A stretch of DNA of 64,000 bases, taken from NCBI RefSeq assembly GCF_034190915.1, contig NW_026947484.1, forward strand, positions 187,172,982 through 187,236,981, given 5' to 3'. Of this stretch, positions 49,701-52,397 are shown piece by piece. Below the pieces are notes generated by a model that searched no databases, was not told the DNA's origin, and worked only from the letters and a program-made list of their open reading frames with translations. Numbering within the stretch: position 1 is the first letter of the stretch; every line of letters begins with the position of its first letter. This stretch comes from Cavia porcellus. Lineage: Eukaryota; Chordata; Mammalia; Rodentia; Caviidae. A program made the position numbers and the translations under genes.

Positions 49701-50904
49701 TGTAGTCAGACTTTATTAATTGTGATAGCCTGGCAAGTTTTTTCATTTTTCCCTTATCTGGTCAAGCTTGTTTTCCTAACTATACAAATGGAAATAATGC
49801 CATTTTTTGCATGCTTTTGGGCAGCCATTAAATGGGATTGTCTGAGTAAAGTGTTTAATGCATGGGACACTTATGAGTGCTTCCTGTCACCTGTTACTGA
49901 GGAGTCTGCTCCAGGCTAACTTCTAATCATTAGTTCTCTGGACAGTAAGATACATTGAAAAGAAGGCAGTGGAGCCGCCTCTGGCTGTGTCTACTGGGGC
50001 CTCTGCCTTTGTCTTTGTCTTTTGGGGGACAGCTTTATTGGATGCCTGGTAATTTTGGTTTGAAAGGATTAAAGAAATGTTTTGTATAGGTATTTGGGGG
50101 TTTTCTTTTTCTGTCTCTGCCTCTTTTCTTTTTCTTTTTTCTTTTTGTTTTTGAGACAGGGTCTTGCTATGCAGTTCAGGCTGGCCTTGAACTCATGATG
50201 ATCCTTCTGCCTCAGCCCCCTGATAGAGGTGTAGTTATCCTGTAGATGTGTAGTTATCCTTTAGAGTGATGGCGCTTTTACATGCATATAACATAGGTAT
50301 TCATTCTGAAGTTTTTGAGGAATCTTTTTAGAAGATACAAAGTAGCAGTGGAATAATTCTGAAATGGTGGAAGGAAAGATTCCCAGATTGGAGAATCAGC
50401 CTACCTTTGTAAAGGGATTAGTGGAAATTGTCAGTTGGCCTGGTAAGAATGATTCGCAGTTGGTATTAGTCCAAAGAATTCATGAGATACTAGAGTGCCC
50501 AGCAAAGGGGAGCAGGGGTGTGAAAATGGTTAATGGTGAAATTTCCTAAGTGTCTTACATGCATGGGGGAAACAGACTCAAATAAACTGGCAGTACTTTA
50601 GAATAGGATTTTTCAGGGCATCTCTTGCTATAGTAATACCCAATTAATAGTTCCTTTTTTCTTGACAGACTTCCTGGAGTGATTTATAGTGATTCTGTTG
50701 CCTAGGCTTTGAGAAATCAGTTAGGTGTAAAAATGCTACTGAATGGCAATGATTTAAGTATAATTGTCAAATTACTCTCTTTCTCTGCAGACGATGAAGA
50801 GTGGTGGTGTTCAGGAGCAGTGGCTCACAGACTTGCATTACTGCTTCAGTGTGTATATCACTGGGCATCCCCAGGGGCCGACTGCATTGAGCTCAGTGTA
50901 TTGA
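2939..50904 (+). CDS. TEX10: TEX10, C-terminal 11 coding exons (gene-level entry; 5' exons lie outside the window)
   Basis: The coding segments are 2939-3051, 21550-21788, 22431-22566, 23916-24091, 25442-25619, 29955-30043, 31668-31801, 39145-39225, 41057-41238, 49178-49388 and 50791-50904. They sum to 1653 nt (550 codons plus TGA). All junctions are AG/GT and all phases join in one frame. The translation matches TEX10 (human about 929 aa) from about residue 380 to the C-terminus, recognised by stretches such as [33 protein letters not shown] and [19 protein letters not shown]10 is the animal relative of yeast Ipi1. It is an alpha-helical repeat protein of the nucleolar/nucleoplasmic PELP1-TEX10-WDR18 (Rix1-like) assembly with SENP3 and LAS1L, needed for ITS2 processing and 60S maturation, and is also reported with SOX2 in stem cells. 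The N-terminal Ipi1-like domain is upstream of the window. No frameshift or stop interrupts the exons, so the gene looks functional. Confidence 0.97.
3213..4660 (-). repeat. 3' region of HAL1-like copy 1 built of degenerate tandem units of about 150 bp
   Basis: On the + strand an anchor of the form ggttaccataatgcctcttg recurs in degraded form near 3665, 3816, 3965, 4152, 4287 and 4431, spaced roughly 130-190 bp. Each is preceded by an A-rich stretch with aatcaaaacag-like words. The region is T-rich in the sense of the element, opposite to the usual A-richness of L1 sense strands. No ORF2 similarity is seen in any frame. Confidence 0.55.
4666..5662 (-). pseudogene. L1-type ORF1 relic of HAL1-like copy 1
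   Basis: The N-terminal piece starts at 5662 ([17 protein letters not shown], the basic L1 ORF1p start) and contains an 18-bp tandem duplication near 5493-5535. A frameshift separates it from the 192-residue piece ending at 4666. That piece carries the coiled-coil end, the RRM start (NLRIKNIKE) and the C-terminal domain with [20 protein letters not shown] and [21 protein letters not shown]1 ORF1p is an RNA-binding trimeric chaperone of the L1 RNP. This copy is not functional. Confidence 0.85.
6431..6558 (+). mobile_element. B1 SINE
   Basis: A 7SL-derived B1 body (gtggtggatacctacagccc, gggaggctgaggcaagaa, cagtgagaccttgtttg) ends in an 18-A tail at 6538-6556. It sits just beyond the HAL1-like copy 1. 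Confidence 0.85.
6559..8184. other. TEX10 intron, no recognised element
   Basis: About 1.6 kb of AT-rich intron. I see no exon, RNA gene or clear repeat family; it may hold old unrecognisable repeats. Confidence 0.4.
8185..8516 (+). mobile_element. L1 3' end fragment
   Basis: Sequence such as aatgttaagtgaaataaatc followed by a tatatgagaagtcc-like segment is typical of the last few hundred bases of older mammalian L1s. It ends in an A run at 8501-8513. It contains the first copy of the 78-bp perfect repeat (8376-8453). Confidence 0.55.
8376..8453 (+). repeat. 78-bp perfect direct repeat, copy A
   Basis: Identical base for base to 9272-9349, 896 bp downstream (see the finding). It begins gatctttttcaaatgggaaa. 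Confidence 0.95.
8526..8656 (+). mobile_element. B1 SINE
   Basis: The B1 body has gtggtgcatgcctgcaatct, gcctgaggcaggaggattg, a partly repeated ctacatagtgag segment and gtgagacctgc. It lies directly after the L1 3' end. Confidence 0.8.
8888..9060 (+). mobile_element. B1-ID dimeric SINE
   Basis: A B1 head (gccaagcatggtagtacata, aatcccagccctaggg) is followed by a short A-rich/ggat linker. An ID-like second half follows (gtagctcagtgcaaaggctc, gggttcatcctcag), then an A-rich end. Dimers of B1 and ID are known from several non-murine rodents. Confidence 0.6.
9272..9349 (+). repeat. 78-bp perfect direct repeat, copy B
   Basis: Identical to 8376-8453 but without the L1 poly(A) that follows copy A, so it is not an independent full 3'-end insertion of the same source. 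Confidence 0.95.
9419..9497 (-). mobile_element. ID-type SINE, tail region G-rich on +
   Basis: The complement reads ggctagagatttagttcagc with the B-box-like segment. Flanking repeats of the form tgtcttcacatttg occur on both sides. The tail position carries an unusual G run (9421-9436 on +). Confidence 0.75.
9760..10625 (-). mobile_element. Ancient L1 3' fragment, antisense to TEX10
   Basis: On + the text follows the antisense of old mammalian L1 3' regions: tactcataatactgtattat, acttatccattagcaggcac, atgaataatgctgttacgaa. It is fragmentary and the left boundary is uncertain. Confidence 0.55.
10867..10879. repeat. Poly(C) tract of 13 bases
   Basis: A run of C followed by gcctcg. Length in such tracts is prone to error in assemblies. 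Confidence 0.8.
11128..12440 (-). repeat. 3' region of HAL1-like copy 2 with degenerate tandem units
   Basis: Aligns along its length with 3230-4650. Anchors of the ggttaccataatgcctc type recur near 11587, 11738, 11890, 12072, 12211 and 12363 on +, again at about 150-bp spacing. No ORF2 remnant is visible. Confidence 0.55.
12461..13513 (-). pseudogene. L1-type ORF1 of HAL1-like copy 2, one in-frame stop
   Basis: The reading frame runs 13513 to 12461 (351 codons), broken only by a TAG at 13235-13237. The upstream part starts [18 protein letters not shown]. The downstream part has a coiled-coil stretch ([20 protein letters not shown]), an RRM start ([10 protein letters not shown]), the C-terminal domain ([47 protein letters not shown]) and a Lys-rich end. 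Full L1 ORF1p is about 340-370 aa, so the size fits. The product would be an RNA-binding chaperone that must rely on another L1 for reverse transcription. The stop makes this copy inactive as read. Confidence 0.88.
13514..14252 (-). promoter_or_regulatory. 5'UTR / internal promoter region of HAL1-like copy 2
   Basis: The region is GC- and CpG-richer than the surrounding intron. Its transcript-start end carries ATGGCGGAC (complement of gtccgccat near 14232-14240), like the YY1 site at L1 5' ends. Promoter activity is inferred from position and composition. Confidence 0.45.
14268..15050. other. TEX10 intron, unassigned
   Basis: About 0.8 kb of mixed-composition sequence directly continuing the unit that was split by the HAL1-like copy 2 insertion (together with about 10880-11085). 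It could be an old LTR or non-repeat intron; I cannot assign it. Confidence 0.3.
15080..16440 (-). pseudogene. Endogenous betaretrovirus-like (class II ERV) envelope relic
   Basis: On the minus strand, frame pieces around 16290-16201 read [13 protein letters not shown] followed by a W and a PPE segment, a pattern characteristic of class II ERV surface-subunit N-termini. About 1 kb further on (15300-15200) pieces resemble the transmembrane-subunit ectodomain ([11 protein letters not shown] and a nearby hydrophobic [16 protein letters not shown], read in different frames). The stretch is shorter than a full env and has many stops and frameshifts, so it is non-functional. I see no clear gag or pol, and LTRs are not identified. 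The call rests on pattern recognition and should be tested by protein alignment. Confidence 0.5.
16441..17000. other. TEX10 intron, possible continuation of the ERV relic
   Basis: A GC-moderate stretch between the env relic and the L1 fragment. Its small reading frames are not recognised. It may be the upstream part of the same provirus. Confidence 0.25.
17015..19330 (-). mobile_element. L1 fragment: 3'UTR and C-terminal ORF2, antisense to TEX10
   Basis: The + strand starts with a T run (17016-17025) and a C-rich 3'UTR (17150-17250). Minus-strand ORF2 pieces follow: at 17882-17622 ([20 protein letters not shown], the conserved L1 KxLGI segment) and at 18233-18027 ([20 protein letters not shown], reverse-transcriptase core; NYEKPTANI). 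Stops and frameshifts break it. An ID SINE (18199-18283) interrupts the RT region. The 5' part of the L1 is missing. Confidence 0.85.
18199..18283 (-). mobile_element. ID-type SINE inside the L1 fragment
   Basis: On +, ttgtaccaggaactgaactc then gccattgagctatatcccac is the complement of a diverged ID element. It splits the L1 ORF2 reading. Confidence 0.75.
19560..20005 (-). mobile_element. Probable MaLR-type LTR (ERVL-MaLR), antisense
   Basis: On + the layout ggaggaaaggtttattttgg, ctgacagtttgtagc, and then near the end ccaccta with gcacatgaggctttcgaggtggggc recalls the antisense of MaLR LTRs. It contains a 22-bp perfect palindrome at 19873-19894. Family assignment is by general resemblance only. 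Confidence 0.4.
20220..20312 (-). mobile_element. Diverged ID-type SINE
   Basis: A pyrimidine-rich start (T/C tail on +) is followed by aggaatgattgaaccc and gcatgctaggcaaatgctct, the complement of an old ID/B1-dID second half. Confidence 0.5.
21550..21788 (+). CDS. TEX10: TEX10 internal exon, about residues 417-497
   Basis: This 239-nt exon follows an 18.5-kb intron, with acceptor tgtttttag and donor gtaggt. The first base completes the serine codon begun in the previous exon, and the last base opens a glutamate codon. The translation runs from [20 protein letters not shown] to [10 protein letters not shown], helical-repeat sequence typical of TEX10. Confidence 0.97.
22431..22566 (+). CDS. 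TEX10: TEX10 internal exon, about residues 497-542
   Basis: This 136-nt exon has acceptor gtatgtag and donor gtaaag, followed by a T tract. It encodes [20 protein letters not shown] through [14 protein letters not shown]. Phase 1 in and phase 2 out agree with the neighbouring exons. Confidence 0.97.
22860..23060 (+). mobile_element. B1-ID dimeric SINE
   Basis: A B1 half (tggcatacatctatctgtaa, ctgggaggctaagt, caagactgtgtcccatag) is followed by an A run at 22975-22991. An ID half follows (gggctaggaaatgtagttca, ggactcaaatcccc). Confidence 0.7.
23916..24091 (+). CDS. TEX10: TEX10 internal exon, about residues 542-601
   Basis: This 176-nt exon has acceptor cttcctaag and donor gtaaga. It encodes [20 protein letters not shown] through LQATSLRIY and ends one base into an aspartate codon. 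It is one of the most conserved stretches of the protein. Confidence 0.97.
24501..24583 (+). mobile_element. ID-type SINE
   Basis: agggcagggtatttagctca, gtgcctgcctggcaagcatg, gagttcaatccccggtacta, then an A tail. Confidence 0.88.
24640..25130 (-). mobile_element. Ancient L1 3' fragment, antisense
   Basis: On +: gccataaagttgtacacttt, tcatcaccccataaagaaac, gtccttggcaatcactaacc, ttcaaggtttatcagcgtac. This is the familiar antisense order of an old mammalian L1 3' region. A related piece lies at 26180-26850. Confidence 0.65.
25442..25619 (+). CDS. TEX10: TEX10 internal exon, about residues 601-660
   Basis: This 178-nt exon has acceptor cacccacag and donor gtacca. It encodes [20 protein letters not shown] through MLIGILYMR. 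An in-frame cryptic extension past the donor exists but reads into intron sequence with no family similarity. Confidence 0.97.
25693..25788 (+). mobile_element. ID-type SINE with (AAAAT)n tail
   Basis: aagccgggaatttagctcag, gtgcctgcctggcaagggca, tttgatccctggtataaaaa, then repeated aaaat units. Confidence 0.88.
26065..26157 (+). mobile_element. ID-type SINE with perfect 13-bp target-site duplication
   Basis: The body has ggtggggattttttggcaca and gtttgatccctggtactc, with an A tail of about 25 bases. It is flanked by aaaaatcacttaa at 26052-26064 and 26158-26170. Confidence 0.85.
26180..26850 (-). mobile_element. Ancient L1 3' fragment, antisense
   Basis: On +: ggctaatattccattgtgtg, tgtttatccattcatgtgct, tgggttgtttccaccttttg, ttccacagtggctccaccat. 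This is the antisense of an old L1 3' end. Confidence 0.75.
27797..27850 (+). mobile_element. Partial ID-like SINE
   Basis: ttggatgtagttcagtttaa then gtctgtttagcatgtgtgac. It is a short 5' part only. Confidence 0.45.
28241..28334 (-). mobile_element. ID-type SINE
   Basis: A T run on + is followed by ggtcccagggatcaaactca, cttgccatgcaggcacttgt and ctgagctgaatccccagcct. Confidence 0.88.
28650..28737 (-). mobile_element. ID-type SINE
   Basis: A T run on + is followed by ggtcctgggaatcaaacctg, gcttgccagaaaagtgctgt and gagctacatccccagccc. Confidence 0.85.
29826..29905 (+). mobile_element. Diverged ID-type SINE next to a TEX10 exon
   Basis: gggctgggggtgtatttttc then ggccctggattcaatctcca. It ends about 50 bp before the exon at 29955. 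Confidence 0.65.
29955..30043 (+). CDS. TEX10: TEX10 internal exon, about residues 660-690
   Basis: This 89-nt exon has acceptor ttattgtag and donor gtaacc. It encodes [20 protein letters not shown] and FSFLFSTLT. It completes the arginine codon from the previous exon and opens the glycine codon of the next. Confidence 0.97.
30650..30772 (+). mobile_element. B1 SINE
   Basis: gtcaggtgtggtggtgcatg, cctgtaatcctagccctggg, gaggccagcctgggctacac, agatcctgtcttcaaac. Confidence 0.9.
31668..31801 (+). CDS. TEX10: TEX10 internal exon, about residues 690-734
   Basis: This 134-nt exon has acceptor atgcattag and donor gtaata. It encodes [20 protein letters not shown] through [13 protein letters not shown] and ends in phase 0. 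Confidence 0.97.
32150..32335 (-). mobile_element. B1-ID dimeric SINE
   Basis: On + the complement of an ID half (ggcatcaaagattaaataca, cagggcctttgcactgaatg) precedes the complement of a B1 half (ttgagacaaggtcttggtag, cagtcttcctgtctcagaca). Confidence 0.6.
32345..32425 (+). mobile_element. Diverged ID-type SINE
   Basis: actgggagtgtagttcaggg, tgctgagttcctagcaccac and an A/T-rich tail. Confidence 0.55.
32510..32594 (-). mobile_element. ID-type SINE
   Basis: The T/C tail on + is followed by ggtgccggggatcgaactca, cttgccaggcaggcgcttgt, ttctgacctaattccctagc. Confidence 0.85.
32605..32745 (-). mobile_element. B1 SINE
   Basis: On +: ttgagacggtcttgctttgc, aggctggccttgagctccct, cctgcctcagcctcctgagt, gattacaggcgtgaaccact. 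It abuts the ID element at 32510-32594. Confidence 0.88.
33050..33193 (-). mobile_element. B1 SINE
   Basis: On +: ttgaggcagcatcttgctgt, gtagcctaggcttacttgga, aagtgctgggattacaggca, tgcaccaccacagctgg. Confidence 0.85.
33641..33725 (-). mobile_element. ID-type SINE
   Basis: On +: gtatcagggattgaactcac, gggcttgccaagcaggcact, ccactgagctaaatccctgg. Confidence 0.88.
34330..35060 (-). mobile_element. Retroelement fragment sharing the tandem-unit 3' region of the HAL1-like copies
   Basis: A T run on + (34333-34346) is followed by two tandem copies, about 202 bp apart, of a unit starting aaagagaataaaaccaaaca (34353 and 34555). Each ends in an anchor like atggctaccattaatatgtc and an agaccatcagacataataaa segment. 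A G-rich tract near 34921-34943 follows. The unit resembles those in the 3' regions of the HAL1-like elements. There is no coding sequence. Orientation is inferred from the T run. Confidence 0.5.
36024..36130 (+). pseudogene. U6 snRNA pseudogene
   Basis: About 105 bp follow the U6 snRNA: agtagcatgtatactaaaat, tggaatgataagcaggagat, tagcatgtcccctac, acacgcaagttctt, and an end at ccgtgtttta. It has many substitutions, including in the ACAGAGA region (which reads aagcaggaga). It has no upstream proximal sequence element that I can see and lacks the T-run terminator, so it is a retrocopied pseudogene. Confidence 0.88.
36506..36592 (+). mobile_element. ID-type SINE
   Basis: agggccagtgatatagataa, gtgcctgcctggcaagtgca, gttcgacccctggtaccaga. 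Flanking aagtttagtaccaa and aagtttagtatcaa look like its target-site duplication. Confidence 0.85.
37747..37764. repeat. Poly(C) tract of 18 bases
   Basis: An uninterrupted C run between ttcctc and attgat. It has G-quadruplex potential on the opposite strand, and its length is probably polymorphic. Confidence 0.9.
37875..37943 (+). mobile_element. Partial ID-like SINE seeding a microsatellite
   Basis: gcagctcaatggaagagtgt then ggatttgagtcccagcatca. The (CA)n and (TC)n tract follows directly, as often happens at SINE tails. Confidence 0.6.
37943..38010. repeat. (CA)n-(TC)n compound microsatellite
   Basis: About 20 bp of CA-rich repeat are followed by about 45 bp of pure TC dinucleotide repeat. 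Confidence 0.95.
38235..38315 (+). mobile_element. ID-type SINE with perfect 16-bp target-site duplication
   Basis: The body reads caggcatttagctcagtgtc, gtgcctgcctggcaagcaca, gttcgatccctggtacc, then an A tail. It is flanked by aaaagattacaagttc at 38219-38234 and 38316-38331. It is low-divergence, hence young. Confidence 0.93.
38332..38450 (+). mobile_element. B1-ID dimer fragment
   Basis: aataacttactgagaccctg, tttcaaagtaaaaagc, then an ID half (gtggttgtacctcagtgcag, ggccttgaatacagtcccca). Confidence 0.5.
38833..38938 (+). mobile_element. ID-type SINE with perfect 13-bp target-site duplication
   Basis: The body reads gctggggatttagctcagcg, gcgcctgccttgcaagcagg, gagttcgatccctggtaccg, then an A-rich tail. 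It is flanked by agagatgatctgg at 38820-38832 and 38939-38951. It is close to the consensus of the local copies. Confidence 0.93.
39145..39225 (+). CDS. TEX10: TEX10 internal exon, about residues 735-761
   Basis: This 81-nt exon (27 codons, phase 0 both ends) has acceptor ttctgacag and donor gtaaat. It encodes [27 protein letters not shown]. Because it is symmetric, skipping it would keep the frame. Confidence 0.95.
39352..39503 (+). mobile_element. B1 SINE
   Basis: gtcacggtgcacacctgtaa, gggaggctgaggcaggagga, gaggccagactaggctacaa, gtgaaaccctgtctcaaaaa. It lies about 125 bp after the TEX10 exon at 39145-39225. Confidence 0.9.
39504..40758. other. TEX10 intron, no recognised element
   Basis: About 1.25 kb between the B1 and the ID element with no exon, RNA or repeat that I recognise. 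Confidence 0.5.
40759..40850 (+). mobile_element. ID-type SINE
   Basis: ggctggggatgtagtttagt, tagcatgcaagaggctctgg, gttcaatgccgattgc, A/T-rich tail. Confidence 0.82.
41057..41238 (+). CDS. TEX10: TEX10 internal exon, about residues 762-822
   Basis: This 182-nt exon has acceptor ccactcag and donor gtaata. It encodes [20 protein letters not shown] through a Cys- and Leu-rich helix ([20 protein letters not shown]) and ends in phase 2. Confidence 0.97.
43205..43260. repeat. Degenerate (TCCG/TCCA/TTTC)n tract
   Basis: ccttccgtccgtccatccat then tctttctgtctttctttctc. A tetranucleotide-rich stretch within the L1 relic. Confidence 0.7.
43750..43781. repeat. 32-base T run inside the L1 relic
   Basis: An uninterrupted T tract on +, possibly the remains of a SINE tail. 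Confidence 0.85.
44056..44216 (-). mobile_element. B1 SINE inserted in the L1 relic
   Basis: On +: ttgagacagggtcttactgt, gtagtccaggctggccttga, gagtgctgggattacaggcg, tgcaccaccacactcagcc. Confidence 0.92.
46042..46147 (-). mobile_element. ID-type SINE, first of a tandem pair
   Basis: The T run on + is followed by atcggtaccggggatcgaac, aaggcaggtgcttatgccgc and tgagctaaacctccagcccc. Flanking tgggtcttttct occurs on both sides. Confidence 0.92.
46155..46236 (-). mobile_element. ID-type SINE, second of a tandem pair
   Basis: On +: ggcactggggattgaactcg, cgcttgccaggcaggcactt, gctgagctaaatccccagtg. It follows the first with only a few bases between, probably an insertion into the first element's target duplication. 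Confidence 0.9.
46584..46684 (-). mobile_element. ID-type SINE
   Basis: On +: ggtaccagggattgaactca, gcgcttgccaggcaggcact, ccactgacctaaatccccag. Confidence 0.9.
46690..47415. other. TEX10 intron, unassigned
   Basis: AT-rich sequence with T-rich stretches on +. It may be an old L1 3' region, but I see no diagnostic segment. Confidence 0.35.
47422..48021. mobile_element. Decayed DNA transposon with CAGTC...GACTG ends and TA target sites (pogo/Tigger-like)
   Basis: The left end cagtcatatattacgtaata and right end ccattaagtaacccttgact then g at 48021 form imperfect inverted repeats, flanked by TA at 47420-47421 and 48022-48023. The interior has no transposase frame, so it is a non-autonomous (MITE-like) copy. 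An ID SINE (47500-47585) is inserted in it. TA duplication and a CAG-type terminus point to the Tc1/mariner-pogo group. The exact family is not assigned. Confidence 0.6.
47500..47585 (+). mobile_element. Diverged ID-type SINE within the DNA transposon
   Basis: gggaacgcagcagagagtac then gaggccttgggttccacccc and an A-rich end (aaaaaaaaaga). Confidence 0.6.
48024..49177. other. TEX10 intron, no recognised element
   Basis: About 1.15 kb of moderate-GC intron before the exon at 49178. Its small frames have no family match that I recognise. Confidence 0.5.
49178..49388 (+). CDS. TEX10: TEX10 internal exon, about residues 822-892
   Basis: This 211-nt exon has acceptor cattgttgtag and donor gtaaga. 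It encodes [20 protein letters not shown] through [13 protein letters not shown]. It is nearly invariant in the family and GC-richer than its surroundings. Confidence 0.98.
50148..50226 (-). mobile_element. Truncated B1 SINE
   Basis: On +: ttgagacagggtcttgctat, cagttcaggctggccttgaa, cttctgcctcagccccctga. The 5' part of the B1 is missing. Confidence 0.85.
50791..50904 (+). CDS. TEX10: TEX10 terminal coding exon with stop codon
   Basis: The acceptor is ctttctctgcag. The exon's 37 codons encode [20 protein letters not shown] and then [17 protein letters not shown], followed by TGA at 50902-50904. The GHPQGP motif and C-terminal VY match the end of TEX10. The 3'UTR follows directly. Confidence 0.97.
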   Translation, partial: TMKSGGVQEQWLTDLHYCFSVYITGHPQGPTALSSVY

Positions 50905-51018
50905 AGAGGCCCCGTGGTACCTCTTGTTTGAAACTGTGTATTCACATCTATCTTATTTTGAAGAGAGACTGATGTAATAGATGTTTGTCATTAAAGCTAA
51001 ACTTTTAAAGAAGTTGTT
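50905..51018 (+). promoter_or_regulatory. TEX10: TEX10 3'UTR with ATTAAA poly(A) signal
   Basis: An ATTAAA hexamer at 50990-50995 lies 86 nt after the stop codon. It is followed within 25-35 nt by a GT-rich stretch (gttgtttgtgaac), the expected layout of a cleavage site near 51010-51018. A canonical AATAAA at 51610-51615 on the + strand could serve a longer isoform; this is inference. Confidence 0.6.
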
Positions 51019-51434
51019 TGTGAACTTTCCTTTGTGCCTGCATAAGACAATAATGTTTGAAGTCTGCACTCAAGACTGCACTGAGGCTGGCTGCTTGAAG
51101 TAGTACCTGATACATGGTTACAAGTAGTAAGGCTCTTTGCATTTCATAGGAGCTAGACATTTACAAAGTAACACAGTGACATTGTGGTAATTTGTGTATT
51201 TATCAACCAGTTAACTGAATCTATGATACCATCAAGGTAAACCTATTCTTTGTGTTTTCATAATTTTAAAAATAATGCCTAAATTTTCAACTAAAAATGT
51301 TTACCTAGTCAGTGTACCCATTAGTACATGGTAGTATGATCTTAAGAAAAACAGAACTGACCCTAAAAATATTTGGGAGCCTGATGCCACTATCTATATT
51401 TCCTCTATAACCTTACCCTTAAAAATGAAGGAGC
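51019..51434. other. TEX10-INVS intergenic gap
   Basis: About 0.4 kb of unique-looking AT-rich sequence lies between the predicted poly(A) sites of the two convergent genes. I recognise no gene, RNA or repeat in it. Confidence 0.5.
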
Positions 51435-52290
51435 CCGTACTCGTTGGAATTTTTTTATTTAAATAAGTTTTCTTAGAGCATGTGTAGTTTTCCCTGTTAT
51501 TAGGAATGGCATCTTGAGAAGATTGCTCACCTGGCAGTTTGGTCAGGAAGTACACATGGGCTGTTGAAACCTGAGCTGGCACCTCTCTGCGTGCATGGTT
51601 TTGTGTATAAATAAAACCTACCCCCTTGCTTGATGCTGTGATACTCCTGTTGTGCTCAGCAGAGAAAATGCAATTCAGGGAGGTCCTGGTCACCAGCTGT
51701 GGCCTTCAGAGGGTAATACGGGAAACTGAAAAATGTAAGGAATCAAGAGAATGTACCTGGGATCTTCTGACAGTTTCTAAGTGTGAATACTGGGTCCTTA
51801 TTCTGATAATGTTGGCATGAATGAAGATGTATCCATCATAAGGTTCTTTATGGTAGATCATCTGGAAAATAGTGTAACGGTGGCTGCTTTGGGCCAGGCT
51901 CCTCATCCCACGTACTTAGCTTTATCACTTGAGCCAAGAGTCCAGGCCCATGCTGGCTACTTGTCAAAATCTCAGCCTAGCAGACCCTGTGGTGCTCACA
52001 TTCATAGTTCCACTTACTGAATTACCAAATCTCATTTCCAGCCATGCTGAGGTGAAGGCACACAGGCAGTCTCCTGGGGCACGGTCTGTCACAGTCCTTT
52101 CAGTGCAGGCTTACACGAGTTAACAATCCTGGGTAAAGGCAGAGTGTAAACAACTGGACATTTTCTTCGTTACCACATTTGCAGGGTAATAAAGGCCTTA
52201 GTCAGGATGCTAAACTGTTCGCGAGCTGTAAAAGAATCCAGAAAGAGTCAGAACTCTGCACTGTCTATTCCAGTCTTCCTCCACAGATAG
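51435..52290 (-). promoter_or_regulatory. INVS: INVS 3'UTR (probable), AATAAA at 51454-51459
   Basis: From the INVS stop downwards, the only minus-strand AATAAA before the TEX10 end is the complement of 51454-51459. This implies a 3'UTR of about 0.85 kb and a cleavage site near 51435. There are no repeats or ORFs of interest inside it. The end is inferred from the hexamer alone. Confidence 0.45.
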
Positions 52291-52397
52291 TCAAAGCTTT
52301 GGTTTGTTTTTTGATTGAGTAGCTGATTGCAGATTGTAAGAAAAGTTCTTTGATCTTCTAGTGTTCCCAAGGAGATGTATACACTGCAGGTTGCTCA
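52291..52397 (-). CDS. INVS: INVS terminal coding exon with stop
   Basis: The acceptor is tttttaacag. The 107 nt encode VSNLQCIHLLGNTRRSKNFS then YNLQSATQSKNKPKL and TGA (complement of 52291-52293). The NLQCIHLL and SKNFSYNLQSATQ motifs identify the inversin C-terminus. The last two residues before the stop differ from the human ending as I remember it. Confidence 0.95.
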
